DNA from: JASHVB01 sp049522565
Lineage (GTDB): Bacteria; Pseudomonadota; Alphaproteobacteria; Acetobacterales; Acetobacteraceae
Length of the DNA stretch: 6,789 nt
Reading direction: 5' to 3'
NCBI GenBank assembly: GCA_049522565.1
Contig: JBEKNT010000380.1
Location: 1-6,789, forward strand
Each line of letters opens with the position of its first letter. Within the stretch, counting starts at the first letter, position 1. This document shows positions 1 through 5,682 of this stretch, in pieces. A program made the translations under genes and the position numbers. The notes under the pieces are model-generated. The model searched no databases and had not been told where the DNA came from. It saw only the letters and a list, made by a program, of their open reading frames with translations.

Positions 1-40
1 GGGAGATTGCGTCGCCGCTTCGCTCCTCGCAATGACAACC
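1..40. repeat. Palindromic intergenic repeat (REP-like)
   Basis: ATTGCG at 6-11 is the inverse complement of CGCAAT at 28-33. The spacer between them, around CGCTTCGCT, is also partly self-complementary. The motif, which reads on the other strand as a CATTGCGAG...GAAGCGA...GCAAT type element, resembles small palindromic repeats scattered between genes in many alphaproteobacteria. It ends just before the ribosome binding site of the peptidase gene, so it lies in that gene's leader or in the 3' region of an upstream gene outside the window. The left boundary is cut by the window edge. Confidence 0.55.
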
Positions 41-43
41 GGT

Positions 44-48
44 GGAGG
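44..48 (+). promoter_or_regulatory. Ribosome binding site of the P1 peptidase gene
   Basis: GGAGG at 44-48 lies 5 bases before ATG at 54. It decides the start codon: the in-frame GTG at 42 would sit on top of the Shine-Dalgarno sequence, so the ATG at 54 is the better start even though the open frame reaches back to 42. Confidence 0.65.
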
Positions 49-53
49 TGCGG

Positions 54-1076
54 ATGCGCGCGCGTGACCTGGGTCTGGCCTGTGGCGTGTTGCCGCCGGG
101 CAAACGGAACAGCATCGCCGACGTGCCGGGCGTGCTGGTCGGCCACGCGACGCTGACCGAAGCTGAGGTGCGCACCGGCGTCACCGCGGTGCTGCCGCAT
201 GACGGCGACCTGTTCCAGGACAAGCCGCTCGCCGCCGCGGTGGTGCTGAACGGCTTCGGCAAGAGCGTCGGTCTGATGCAGCTCAACGAGCTGGGCGTGC
301 TGGAGACGCCGATCCTGCTGACCAACACCTTCGCCGTCGGCACCTGCGCCAACGCGTTGATCCGCCGCGCCATCGCCGCCGATCCGGAGACCGGCCGGCA
401 GACCGCCACGGTGAATGCCGTCGTGCTGGAGTGCAACGACGGCTTCCTCAACGACATCCAGGCGATGGCGGTGACCGAGGCGGATGTCGATGCCGCCATC
501 GCCGCCGCGGCGGAAGACTTCGCCGTGGGCGCGGTGGGCGCCGGTACCGGCATGAGTTGCTTCGGGCTGAAGGGCGGCATCGGCAGCGCCTCGCGCCGGT
601 TGCGGCTGGATCATGCGACGTTTCACCTCGGCGCGCTGGTGCTGGCGAATTTCGGGCGGGCAGGGGATTTGCGGTTTCCCCCCGGGTCCGGTGTGCAGCC
701 GGTGCAGGGACAGGCCACCCCGGAGGCGGGATCGTGCATCGTGGTGTTGGCCACCGACGTTCCGCTCGACCACCGGCAGTTGACGCGCGTGGCGCGGCGG
801 GTGGGCGTCGGCCTGGCGTGGTGCGGCGCGTTCTGGGGCAACGGCAGCGGCGACGTCGCGCTGGCGTTCACCACCGCCAACCGCGTGCCGCATGACGCGG
901 ACGACGATCTGGTGGACCTGCGGGTGCTGGCCGAGGGGCGGATCGACCGGCTGTTCCAGGCCGTGGCGGAGGCGACGCAGGAGGCGGTGCTGGATGCGCT
1001 GGCCGCCGCGGAGACGATGGTGGGGCGGCACGGGCACCGGCGGGTGGCCCTGCGGGAGATGCTGAAGCGCGCGTAA
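54..1076 (+). CDS. P1 family peptidase (DmpA/BapA type, S58), self-processing aminopeptidase
   Basis: This is a 340-residue protein from the ATG at 54. It belongs to the DmpA/BapA family of N-terminal-nucleophile hydrolases, which are made as one chain and cut themselves before the catalytic serine to give alpha and beta subunits. Family members release N-terminal residues from peptides, amides or beta-peptides; the substrate here cannot be read from sequence. Visible landmarks are the N-terminal NSIADVPGVLVGH, typical of the family, then GTGMSCFGLKGGIGSASR (164-181), LVLANFG with Asn199, GSCIVVLATD with the predicted nucleophile Ser227 (cleavage Gly226/Ser227), and NGSGD with Ser265 and Asp267. 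The 38-residue spacing from Ser227 to Ser265 equals that from Ser250 to Ser288 in DmpA. Asp267 stands where DmpA has Glu290. There is no signal peptide, so it is probably cytoplasmic. The length is normal and the gene looks intact. No partner gene is visible in the window. Confidence 0.93.
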   Translation: MRARDLGLACGVLPPGKRNSIADVPGVLVGHATLTEAEVRTGVTAVLPHDGDLFQDKPLAAAVVLNGFGKSVGLMQLNELGVLETPILLTNTFAVGTCANALIRRAIAADPETGRQTATVNAVVLECNDGFLNDIQAMAVTEADVDAAIAAAAEDFAVGAVGAGTGMSCFGLKGGIGSASRRLRLDHATFHLGALVLANFGRAGDLRFPPGSGVQPVQGQATPEAGSCIVVLATDVPLDHRQLTRVARRVGVGLAWCGAFWGNGSGDVALAFTTANRVPHDADDDLVDLRVLAEGRIDRLFQAVAEATQEAVLDALAAAETMVGRHGHRRVALREMLKRA

Positions 1077-1156
1077 GTCAGCCGGATCGGCCGCGGCGGG
1101 CACGCGTGTCGCGTTGCCGGTCGTGCCGTCGCGCCGGTCCGGTTGCAGCGTGCCGC

Positions 1157-1417
1157 TCAGGCAATGGTATCAAAGTGGCGCCCGCGCGATCTGGGCGGCC
1201 TGGTCGTCGCCACGTCGGCGATCGTCCGCTTGAGGATCGCGATCAGCGTGGGATGGCCGCATACCGTGAAGACGCTTTCCAACCAGCCCTTCTGCTCCAG
1301 CCAATCGATGCCGTAGCCCTTGACGCGCTGCAACCCGGCACGGATGCGAGGCCGCAGAATCGCTCCGGCCTTGAATTCGAGATAGTCGACTGGCACTGAT
1401 CGAGGCGAGTCCAACAC
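1157..1417 (-). CDS. Unidentified 86-residue ORF, possibly a 3' gene remnant
   Basis: I do not recognise this product. From about residue 10 (VDYLEFKAGAIL) the frame reads like a real soluble protein, with a mix of hydrophobic and charged residues, several aromatic positions (YGIDWLEQKGWLESVF) and a GHPTLIAILKRTIAD segment. Its third codon positions are GC-rich like those of the flanking genes. The neighbouring frames of the same DNA are Arg/Ser-rich and look like shadows. The only available start is GTG at 1417, with no Shine-Dalgarno sequence before it, and the first nine residues look unrelated to the rest. I therefore favour a C-terminal remnant of a longer gene whose 5' part has been lost or scrambled. 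A genuine small protein is possible. Confidence 0.35.
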   Translation of the reverse strand: MLDSPRSVPVDYLEFKAGAILRPRIRAGLQRVKGYGIDWLEQKGWLESVFTVCGHPTLIAILKRTIADVATTRPPRSRGRHFDTIA

Positions 1418-1639
1418 GACACTGGCCTATCGGCGGCGCCGACGATGCGACGGTACTGCTCGTATCGCCATGATATGCAAGTTTCGCGCCGACCGGGGAA
1501 GCGTCGCTCATACAAGCTGTTATGCCATGGGTGACCGGACCGGTATCCGAACGGTGTAAGTATTTCCGACAGCGCTGACTGACCGGCGGGGCAGGTGCCA
1601 GACACCACGGTGCCGGCCGCGGAGTCGGTCCGGAACGGT

Positions 1640-1800
1640 TTGCGGTTGAACGATATTCCGGGTCTTCCGTGATTTCGTATCGGTGGTTCCGGAGGTCGAA
1701 TCGGCGAAAGCATGCGTGGGAATGCGCGAGAGGCTCTTGCGGCGGAGCTGTTCCTCGTGCTCCAGCCGGCATACGCGTCGCTGGAATCGCTACGCCGAAC
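1640..1800 (+). repeat. Dispersed intergenic repeat, copy A
   Basis: The + strand here matches, with gaps and substitutions, the reverse complement of about 2630-2790 (copy D). The core CGGCGAAAGCATG at 1702-1714 is identical to the complement of 2713-2725. Over the 35 bases from 1687 to 1721 I count 28 matches. Looser similarity continues on both sides, through GGGTCTTCC (about 1660) and out to GCGTCG (about 1775-1780). The core can be read on the minus strand as CFRRFDLR and in copy D as CFRRFELR, but neither frame has a start context or family motif. I treat it as a non-coding repeat. Confidence 0.6.
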
Positions 1801-1929
1801 GGCGCCGACAAGTCGATCGCGGCCACCGCGCGGTGGATCGGTGCACGCGCGTGGGCCGTTGTGGTCACACTCCGGGGTTATCGGTCCGGGTGTTTGGCGC
1901 TCGTCACGCAATGGCTGTGCGAGAGTGCC

Positions 1930-2020
1930 CGGTCCGCAAGAAAGAATTTTGGGTCTTCAGGAGATCGAGTGGGCGATTCTCATCGCCAGAGCAGCGGGAA
2001 CCCGCATGGATACTGCCCTT
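1930..2020 (+). repeat. Dispersed intergenic repeat, copy B
   Basis: Positions 1951-1995 are identical over 45 bases to the reverse complement of 2561-2605 (copy C). Just upstream, AATTTTGGGTC at 1945-1955 is identical to the complement of 2763-2773 in copy D. The following GTGGGCGATT and the GCGGGAACCCGCATGG region align more loosely with D. This makes B a member of the same family as A and D, and it points the same way as A. An apparent frame through it (LQEIEWAILIARAA) recurs in copy C only because the DNA recurs. Confidence 0.7.
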
Positions 2021-2110
2021 CCGGGACCCGGCCCTGTCAATGTCCTTCGGTTGGCACCGGCGCACCGGGATTTACGCCCAACTATCTCGTCACCGTCGCC
2101 TCGCCGTGGC

Positions 2111-2139
2111 CATCGGTGTGCATCGGCGTGCATCGGTGG
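2111..2139 (+). repeat. Short tandem repeat, about three 10-base units
   Basis: Three consecutive units read CATCGGTGTG, CATCGGCGTG and CATCGGTGG. The unit is not a multiple of three and lies in DNA with no supported gene, just past the broken 3' end of the GxxExxY fragment. It may be simple replication slippage, and no function can be assigned. Confidence 0.6.
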
Positions 2140-2167
2140 TTCCATTACCTTGCGCGGATTCATTGAT

Positions 2168-2397
2168 GGAATATTCGCCGACGATCACGTCATCGTACCT
2201 GACCACGATCGCATGCTGCTGCGAGACGCTGAGACCTGCCCCCGCCTTCGCGGGGGCAGGCTCTTGCGCAATTCGTGCGCCAGTGCGTTCTCATAAACCT
2301 TCTCGAGAAAGCCGGAGCCAAGCGTGTTCATCACCCGGAACGCGCAGCCGATGATGCGCTCCGATAGGTGATCCGGCACGATTTCGTTCCGATGCAT
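2168..2397 (-). pseudogene. GxxExxY-family protein, interrupted and 3'-truncated
   Basis: From ATG at 2397 the frame reads MHRNEIVPDHLSERIIGCAF, then RVMNTLGSGFLEKVYENALA and HELRKS. This is the N-terminal signature of GxxExxY proteins, with the G-F-L-E-K-V-Y core at about residues 28-34. These are small proteins of about 125 residues with a nuclease-like fold and no firmly established function. After LRKS the frame runs into a GC-rich palindrome (2235-2260) and ends out of phase. Removing 23 bases (2237-2259) restores the family sequence GLSVSQQHAIVVRYDDVIVG followed by EYS, down to 2168. Beyond that the expected ADLLVED..LVELK half is missing and unrelated sequence follows. The gene is therefore broken twice, by a frameshifting insertion and by 3' loss. 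AGGA about 7 bases before the ATG may be the old ribosome binding site. Repeat copy C lies about 160 bases upstream on the same strand. Confidence 0.8.
2235..2260. repeat. GC-rich palindrome inserted in the GxxExxY gene
   Basis: CCTGCCCCCG at 2235-2244 is the exact inverse complement of CGGGGGCAGG at 2251-2260, with the loop CCTTCG. This gives a perfect 10-bp stem. Similar Gly/Pro-coding palindromes occur between genes in many GC-rich alphaproteobacteria. Here it sits within the GxxExxY coding sequence. The smallest insertion that explains the family alignment is 23 bases (2237-2259), which shifts the frame. There is no T-run on either side, so I do not call it a terminator. Confidence 0.75.
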
Positions 2398-2560
2398 CGG
2401 TATTTCCTGACAGTGTTGCCCGATGGTGACAGGGCAAGCTTGCCGAACGGTTGACGGACCGGACCGCCCTCCATGCGTGGGTGCTGAGGGAGCCGCACCG
2501 GATCAGGCGGGGCCGCGGCGGGGTCCATGGCCCTGTGGAGGCTGCGGCCGCGCACGTTCT

Positions 2561-2605
2561 GCTGCTCTGGCGATGAGAATCGCCCACTCGATCTCCTGAA
2601 GACCC
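2561..2605 (-). repeat. Dispersed intergenic repeat, copy C (perfect inverted match to B)
   Basis: All 45 bases are the exact reverse complement of 1951-1995. The match stops sharply at both ends: beyond it, copy B continues GGGAACC while this copy continues AGAACGT, and the upstream flanks also differ. It lies about 160 bases upstream of the GxxExxY start and about 110 bases beyond the core of copy D, in the same orientation as D. Confidence 0.8.
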
Positions 2606-2629
2606 TCTTTTGCTATGCTGCCAACCAAT

Positions 2630-2790
2630 GATTGCCAAAGCGATGACGCGTCGCCGGCGGCCCGCTCCGGCGCCCCGCTCCGGCTGCAAGCCTCGAAACG
2701 CCTGCACCCACCCATGCTTTCGCCGCTTTGAGCTCCGACAATCACCCACACGAATAATCCAGGACCCAAAATTCCTTTCCGGACGCAAAA
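2630..2790 (-). repeat. Dispersed intergenic repeat, copy D
   Basis: The reverse complement aligns with copy A over about 150 bases, with the 13-base identical core at 2713-2725. It also aligns with the start of copy B, with AATTTTGGGTC identical at 2763-2773. It points left, opposite to A. It lies about 105 bases past the end of the antiporter gene. Confidence 0.6.
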
Positions 2791-2894
2791 TGTGTTGCCG
2801 CGCGGAAATCGGATGCACGCTGGTGCTCGCGTGAAGGTGGCGCACTGTCATGGGCAGCGGTTGAAAACCGACGGGGCAGCGGCGCCAGCCCGCC

Positions 2895-4691
2895 TCACCG
2901 CGCCCGCGGCAGCATGTCGCGCAGCCGGCGGCGCCCGAGCGAGCGGACCGCCGCCCCCGGCGCCATCGTTCGGATCAGCGCCTGCATCTCGGCGCGCTTC
3001 TCGTGAATGGTGGCGATCACCGGACCCATGGGGATGCCGAGATCGACCAGCACCGCCTCGGACAGTTGCAGGCTGGCCTCGATCGTCTCCGGCACGGCGT
3101 CGGTCGCGCCGATCGCATACAGATGCGCCGCATGCCCCGCATCCCGCGCCCGCACCACGATCAGCAGGTCGCCGCGCTGCGCGCGGGCCAGCGCGACCAG
3201 GCTGTCGCTCGCCGCGTGATTGCTCATCGTCACCACCAGCGCCCGCGCGGTGTCGATATGCAGCCGTTGCAGCAGCTCCACCCGCGTGATGTCGCCCCAG
3301 GACACCGGCCGCCCCTTGTCGCGCACCGCGGCGACTCGGTCGGGATCGTTGTCCACCGCGACATACGGCACGCCGTGCACCTCCAGCAGGGAGGCGACCG
3401 TCTCCCCCACCCGGCCGAAGCCGGCGATGATGACGCGCGGCGTGGCGTCCGGCGGAAGCGCCGTCAGCCGCGCCAGGTCGGCCGCCGGCGCGGCGGGCGC
3501 GCGGCGCGCGATCGCCCGGCCGAGGCTCGAGAACAGGGGGATGCAGGCCATCGTCACGGCGACCAGCAGCAGCGGGAAGCGGGCGGCGTCGGGCGCGATC
3601 AGGTGCTCCGTGCGGGCCAGGCCGAAGATGACGAAGCCGAATTCTCCCCCCGCCCCCAGCAGCAGGCCGGCCTGCATGCCGGTGGCCCAGCGCAGGCCGA
3701 AGCCGCGCGCCAGGCCGGCGATCAGCGCCAGCTTGATGGCCACCAGCACCGCCCCTGCCGCCAGCAGGCGCGGCGCATCGGCGACGATGTGGCCCAGGTC
3801 CAGGCTCATGCCGACCGAGATCAGGAACACCCCGACCAACAGTCCCTTGAACGGCTCGATGGTCACCTCGATCTGGCGGCGGAATTCTGTTTCCGCGAGC
3901 AGCAGGCCGGCGATCAGCGAGCCCAGCTCCATCGGCAGATGCACCGCGGCGGTGGCCAGGCCGGTGGCGAGGATCACCAGCAGGCAGGCGGCGACGAACA
4001 GCTCGGGGCTGCCGGTGCGGGCGACGCCGCGGAACAGCGGGCGCAGGACCAGCCGGCCGGCGGCGATCAGGCCGAGCACCACCGCAACTGCCTGGCCGAT
4101 GGTCCACGCGAAGGCGCCGCCGGCGGTGTCGGCGCTCAGCAGGCTGATGACGAACAGCACCGGCACCGCGGCGATGTCCTGGAACAGCAGCACGGCCAGC
4201 GCGGCGCGGCCGAGCGGGCCGTTCAGCCGTTTTTCCCCCGACAAGACCTGCAGCACCACCGCGGTGGACGACATCGACAAGCCGGCGCCGGCGACCGCGG
4301 CGACCTCGATCGTCGCCCCGAGGGCGTGGGCGATGGCGGCGATCGCCAGGGCACACAGGGCGAACTGGAGCAGGCCCAGCCCGAACACCAGGTGGCGCAT
4401 CACCCGCAGGCGCGCGAGCGACAGCTCCAGGCCGATCATGAACATCAGCATGCTGATGCCCAGCTCGGCGATCGGCGCGATGGCTTCCGGCCGGCTGAGC
4501 GTGACGGCGCGCAGCAGGGGCAGGCGGTCGGCCAGGATGGCCAGGCCGAACGGGCCGACCGCCACCCCGACCAGCATGAAGCCCAGCACCGGGCTGAGCC
4601 GCAGCCGGTGGAACAGCGGGATGACCACGGCGGCGGCGGCGAGGATGATCAGGGCGGGCTTGAACAGCCCCGGGTCGAACTGCGGCTCCAT
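2895..4691 (-). CDS. KefB/KefC-type K+:H+ antiporter (CPA2 family) with C-terminal TrkA-N domain
   Basis: This 598-residue inner-membrane protein has about 12-13 hydrophobic segments between residues 10 and 395, forming the Na/H-exchanger domain. Kef landmarks are LSPVLGFMLVGVAVGP (32-47), MFMIGLELSL (83-92), LSMSSTAVVLQ (138-148), VLLFQDIAAVPVL (167-179, with Gln171-Asp172 at the usual ion/proton site) and GAGGEFGFVIF (346-356). A linker then leads to a cytosolic Rossmann-type TrkA-N (RCK) domain from about 418: GFGRVGE (424-430) is the GxGxxG nucleotide loop, followed by VAVDNDPD (444-451), WGDITR (465-470) and VVRARD (512-517). Such proteins let K+ out in exchange for protons and are gated by ligands bound at the cytosolic domain (glutathione adducts in E. 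coli KefB/KefC). Which ligand acts here is unknown, and KefB cannot be told from KefC. No KefF/KefG-type flavodoxin gene is adjacent. It lies 51 bp downstream of the PAS protein gene on the same strand, probably co-transcribed. The start is the first in-frame ATG, with only a weak Shine-Dalgarno sequence (AGGT about 12 bases upstream). Confidence 0.93.
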   Translation of the reverse strand: MEPQFDPGLFKPALIILAAAAVVIPLFHRLRLSPVLGFMLVGVAVGPFGLAILADRLPLLRAVTLSRPEAIAPIAELGISMLMFMIGLELSLARLRVMRHLVFGLGLLQFALCALAIAAIAHALGATIEVAAVAGAGLSMSSTAVVLQVLSGEKRLNGPLGRAALAVLLFQDIAAVPVLFVISLLSADTAGGAFAWTIGQAVAVVLGLIAAGRLVLRPLFRGVARTGSPELFVAACLLVILATGLATAAVHLPMELGSLIAGLLLAETEFRRQIEVTIEPFKGLLVGVFLISVGMSLDLGHIVADAPRLLAAGAVLVAIKLALIAGLARGFGLRWATGMQAGLLLGAGGEFGFVIFGLARTEHLIAPDAARFPLLLVAVTMACIPLFSSLGRAIARRAPAAPAADLARLTALPPDATPRVIIAGFGRVGETVASLLEVHGVPYVAVDNDPDRVAAVRDKGRPVSWGDITRVELLQRLHIDTARALVVTMSNHAASDSLVALARAQRGDLLIVVRARDAGHAAHLYAIGATDAVPETIEASLQLSEAVLVDLGIPMGPVIATIHEKRAEMQALIRTMAPGAAVRSLGRRRLRDMLPRAR

Positions 4692-4742
4692 GGTGGGACA
4701 TTACCTGCCAGGTGGGCGATCGGCAGGCGGGGGGTTCGCCTG

Positions 4743-5399
4743 CTAAACGTTCGGCGTCACCACCCGCCTGGTGCAGGCGGGACAGACCCCGTCGCTGACC
4801 GCAACCTCGGGCGGACCGCCGCGCCGGTAGTAGTCCGCCGCGCTGATCCAGCGTCGCGCCGTATCGTCCGATCCCGGCGGCCAGGCCACGCGCTGACAGA
4901 ATGCGCAAAGGGTCACCCGCCGGTCCGGTGCGGGGGGGCGCTGGAGCGACGCTCGCAGATCGGTGGAAAACAGCGGCAGGGGGAGCCGTCGGACCTCCGC
5001 CAGCATCTGCGACTGGTAGAGCACCGCCGCGACGCCGCCGTCGCCGGTGACCGCGGTGATCGACATCCGCATGTGGCGCTCCGCGATGGGCGAGTCGCAG
5101 CGGTATTCGAACACCGTCTCGCTCCGCCGTCCGGTCACCACGGCGGCGTGCAGGCGGCGATAGGTGTCGCGGAGCGTGTCGTCGTGCAGCGCGGCGAACA
5201 GCGAGGTGCCGATCACCGCCTCCGCTGTCAGCCACGGCGCCCCGTTATCGGCGGCAAACAGCGACCAGCCTGGCTGCCCCACGGCCAGGATCGTCGCCTC
5301 CGGGTCGGTGAGGTAGGCGACGCCTTCCATCGCATCGAGCAATTGCTGCGGCGTCACGCCGACGGAGAACGCCGCGGCGGGAGGGGCTTTGACGGTCAC
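4743..5399 (-). CDS. Small PAS-like protein with C-terminal paired-CxxC motif
   Basis: This is a 218-residue soluble protein with no membrane segment or signal peptide. Residues about 18-130 look like a PAS-type sensory fold: QQLLDAMEGVAYLTDPEATI, then a PGWSLFAADNGAP segment, AVIGTSLFAAL, and the FEYRCDSPIAERHMRMSITAV strand region that recurs in a group of small PAS-like proteins. The C-terminal part has LCAFC (Cys165, Cys168), an intervening RRWISAADYY, and DGVCPAC (Cys206, Cys209). That layout matches the ICxxCKKIR...W..VE.Y...SHGICPxC tail seen after PAS domains and receiver domains. Here the His of HGICP is replaced by Asp203. Four paired cysteines suggest a metal site or a thiol switch, which is inference. 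There is no kinase, cyclase or DNA-binding domain, so any output must be through a partner. The gene starts with GTG at 5399, the only reasonable in-frame start, and lacks a strong ribosome binding site. It is divergent from asd and 51 bp upstream of the Kef antiporter gene. Confidence 0.8.
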   Translation of the reverse strand: MTVKAPPAAAFSVGVTPQQLLDAMEGVAYLTDPEATILAVGQPGWSLFAADNGAPWLTAEAVIGTSLFAALHDDTLRDTYRRLHAAVVTGRRSETVFEYRCDSPIAERHMRMSITAVTGDGGVAAVLYQSQMLAEVRRLPLPLFSTDLRASLQRPPAPDRRVTLCAFCQRVAWPPGSDDTARRWISAADYYRRGGPPEVAVSDGVCPACTRRVVTPNV

Positions 5400-5623
5400 C
5401 TGGGTGTTCCGATCGCCATCGGGCGCGCTCCGGCGGTACGAACCTCAGGCCCTCAGCCGCGCAGGGGTGACGGTCCGCCGGGCGAACATCGCATGTTGTC
5501 GCGGTAACGCAACCGGTCAGGCGGCGGGGGCTGGCCTGCGGATCTGGCTTGGCGCGGGCTCGCGGGCTGCGCCGGCGACAGCGGCCGCGCCGGCGCGGTA
5601 TGCCAGTTATCCACCGGAAGCGC

Positions 5624-5652
5624 TTGCCCCGTGCCGACCCGTGCCACTAAAT
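5624..5652 (+). promoter_or_regulatory. asd: Weak candidate promoter for asd
   Basis: TTGCCC at 5624-5629 could serve as a -35 element, with CTAAAT at 5647-5652 as a -10 element and a 17-base spacer. It would place the transcript start about 25 bases before the asd ATG. The -35 is a fair match and the -10 only partial. The call rests on position and spacing. Confidence 0.2.
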
Positions 5653-5669
5653 GACAGACTTCGTCCAAC

Positions 5670-5674
5670 AGGAG
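5670..5674 (+). promoter_or_regulatory. asd: Ribosome binding site of asd
   Basis: AGGAG at 5670-5674 ends 8 bases before ATG at 5683. It fixes the asd start at MGYRVAVVGATG, which matches the family N-terminus, and rules out the 98-codon extension towards 5389. Confidence 0.85.
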
Positions 5675-5682
5675 TGATCGAA

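Larger units (their letters stand above)
1077..2894. other. Gene-poor, repeat-rich intergenic stretch with decayed genes
   Basis: This 1.8-kb stretch lies between the stop of the peptidase gene and the stop of the antiporter gene. Open frames exist on both strands, but they overlap in every phase, are rich in Arg, Ser, Pro and Cys, lack good ribosome binding sites and show no family motifs. Exceptions are the 86-residue frame at 1157-1417 and the GxxExxY fragment at 2168-2397. The rest consists of four copies of a dispersed repeat, a small tandem repeat and unassigned DNA. By eye, 1420-2800 looks less GC-rich than the flanking genes. I saw no tRNA, rRNA, CRISPR array or intact transposase. 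Confidence 0.7.
5400..5682. other. Divergent intergenic region between the PAS gene and asd
   Basis: These 283 bases separate two genes transcribed outward, so both promoters should lie here. The asd reading frame stays open back to 5389, but the product of that extension (Arg/Ala/Pro-rich, with no family match) is not part of Asd. The sequence is very GC-rich around 5515-5600 and can form several weak hairpins. I found no convincing riboswitch, operator or terminator. Confidence 0.6.

Noticed and set aside
1170..1911. Two long - strand ORFs (222 and 232 codons) covering copy A.
   Set aside because: They overlap each other and the 86-residue frame, and have no recognisable motif. Their resemblance to a frame in copy D is explained by the DNA repeat.
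1669..2354. Overlapping + strand ORFs of 165-223 codons in the repeat-rich stretch.
   Set aside because: They have Arg/Ser/Cys-rich, low-complexity products, with three frames open at once and no start context. They run through repeat copies and antisense to the GxxExxY remnant.
1951..2605. Possible CRISPR array from the repeated 45-base sequence.
   Set aside because: There are only two identical copies, they are inverted rather than direct, they are 565 bases apart, and no cas gene is present.
2858..2870. Small hairpin CGGTT/AACCG just past the antiporter stop.
   Set aside because: It has only a 5-bp stem and no T-run on the relevant strand, which is too weak to call a terminator.
2848..5235. 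A 795-codon open frame on the - strand overlapping the Kef gene in another phase.
   Set aside because: The product is Arg/Gly/Pro/Ala-rich with no motifs. The overlapping 598-residue frame is a complete Kef antiporter.
3003..5507. An 834-codon open frame on the + strand, antisense to the Kef and PAS genes.
   Set aside because: Its product is almost all Gln, His, Arg, Asp, Gly and Ala with no domain. It lies exactly opposite two genes with clear family motifs, so it is a high-GC shadow.
5607..5615. TTATCCACC, one base from a DnaA box.
   Set aside because: It is a single isolated near-match with no cluster, AT-rich element or replication gene nearby, so it does not support an origin.
5389..5682. 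N-terminal extension of asd by 98 codons.
   Set aside because: There is no ribosome binding site for it and no match to the family N-terminus. The strong AGGAG before 5683 and the MGYRVAVVGATG start fix the true beginning.
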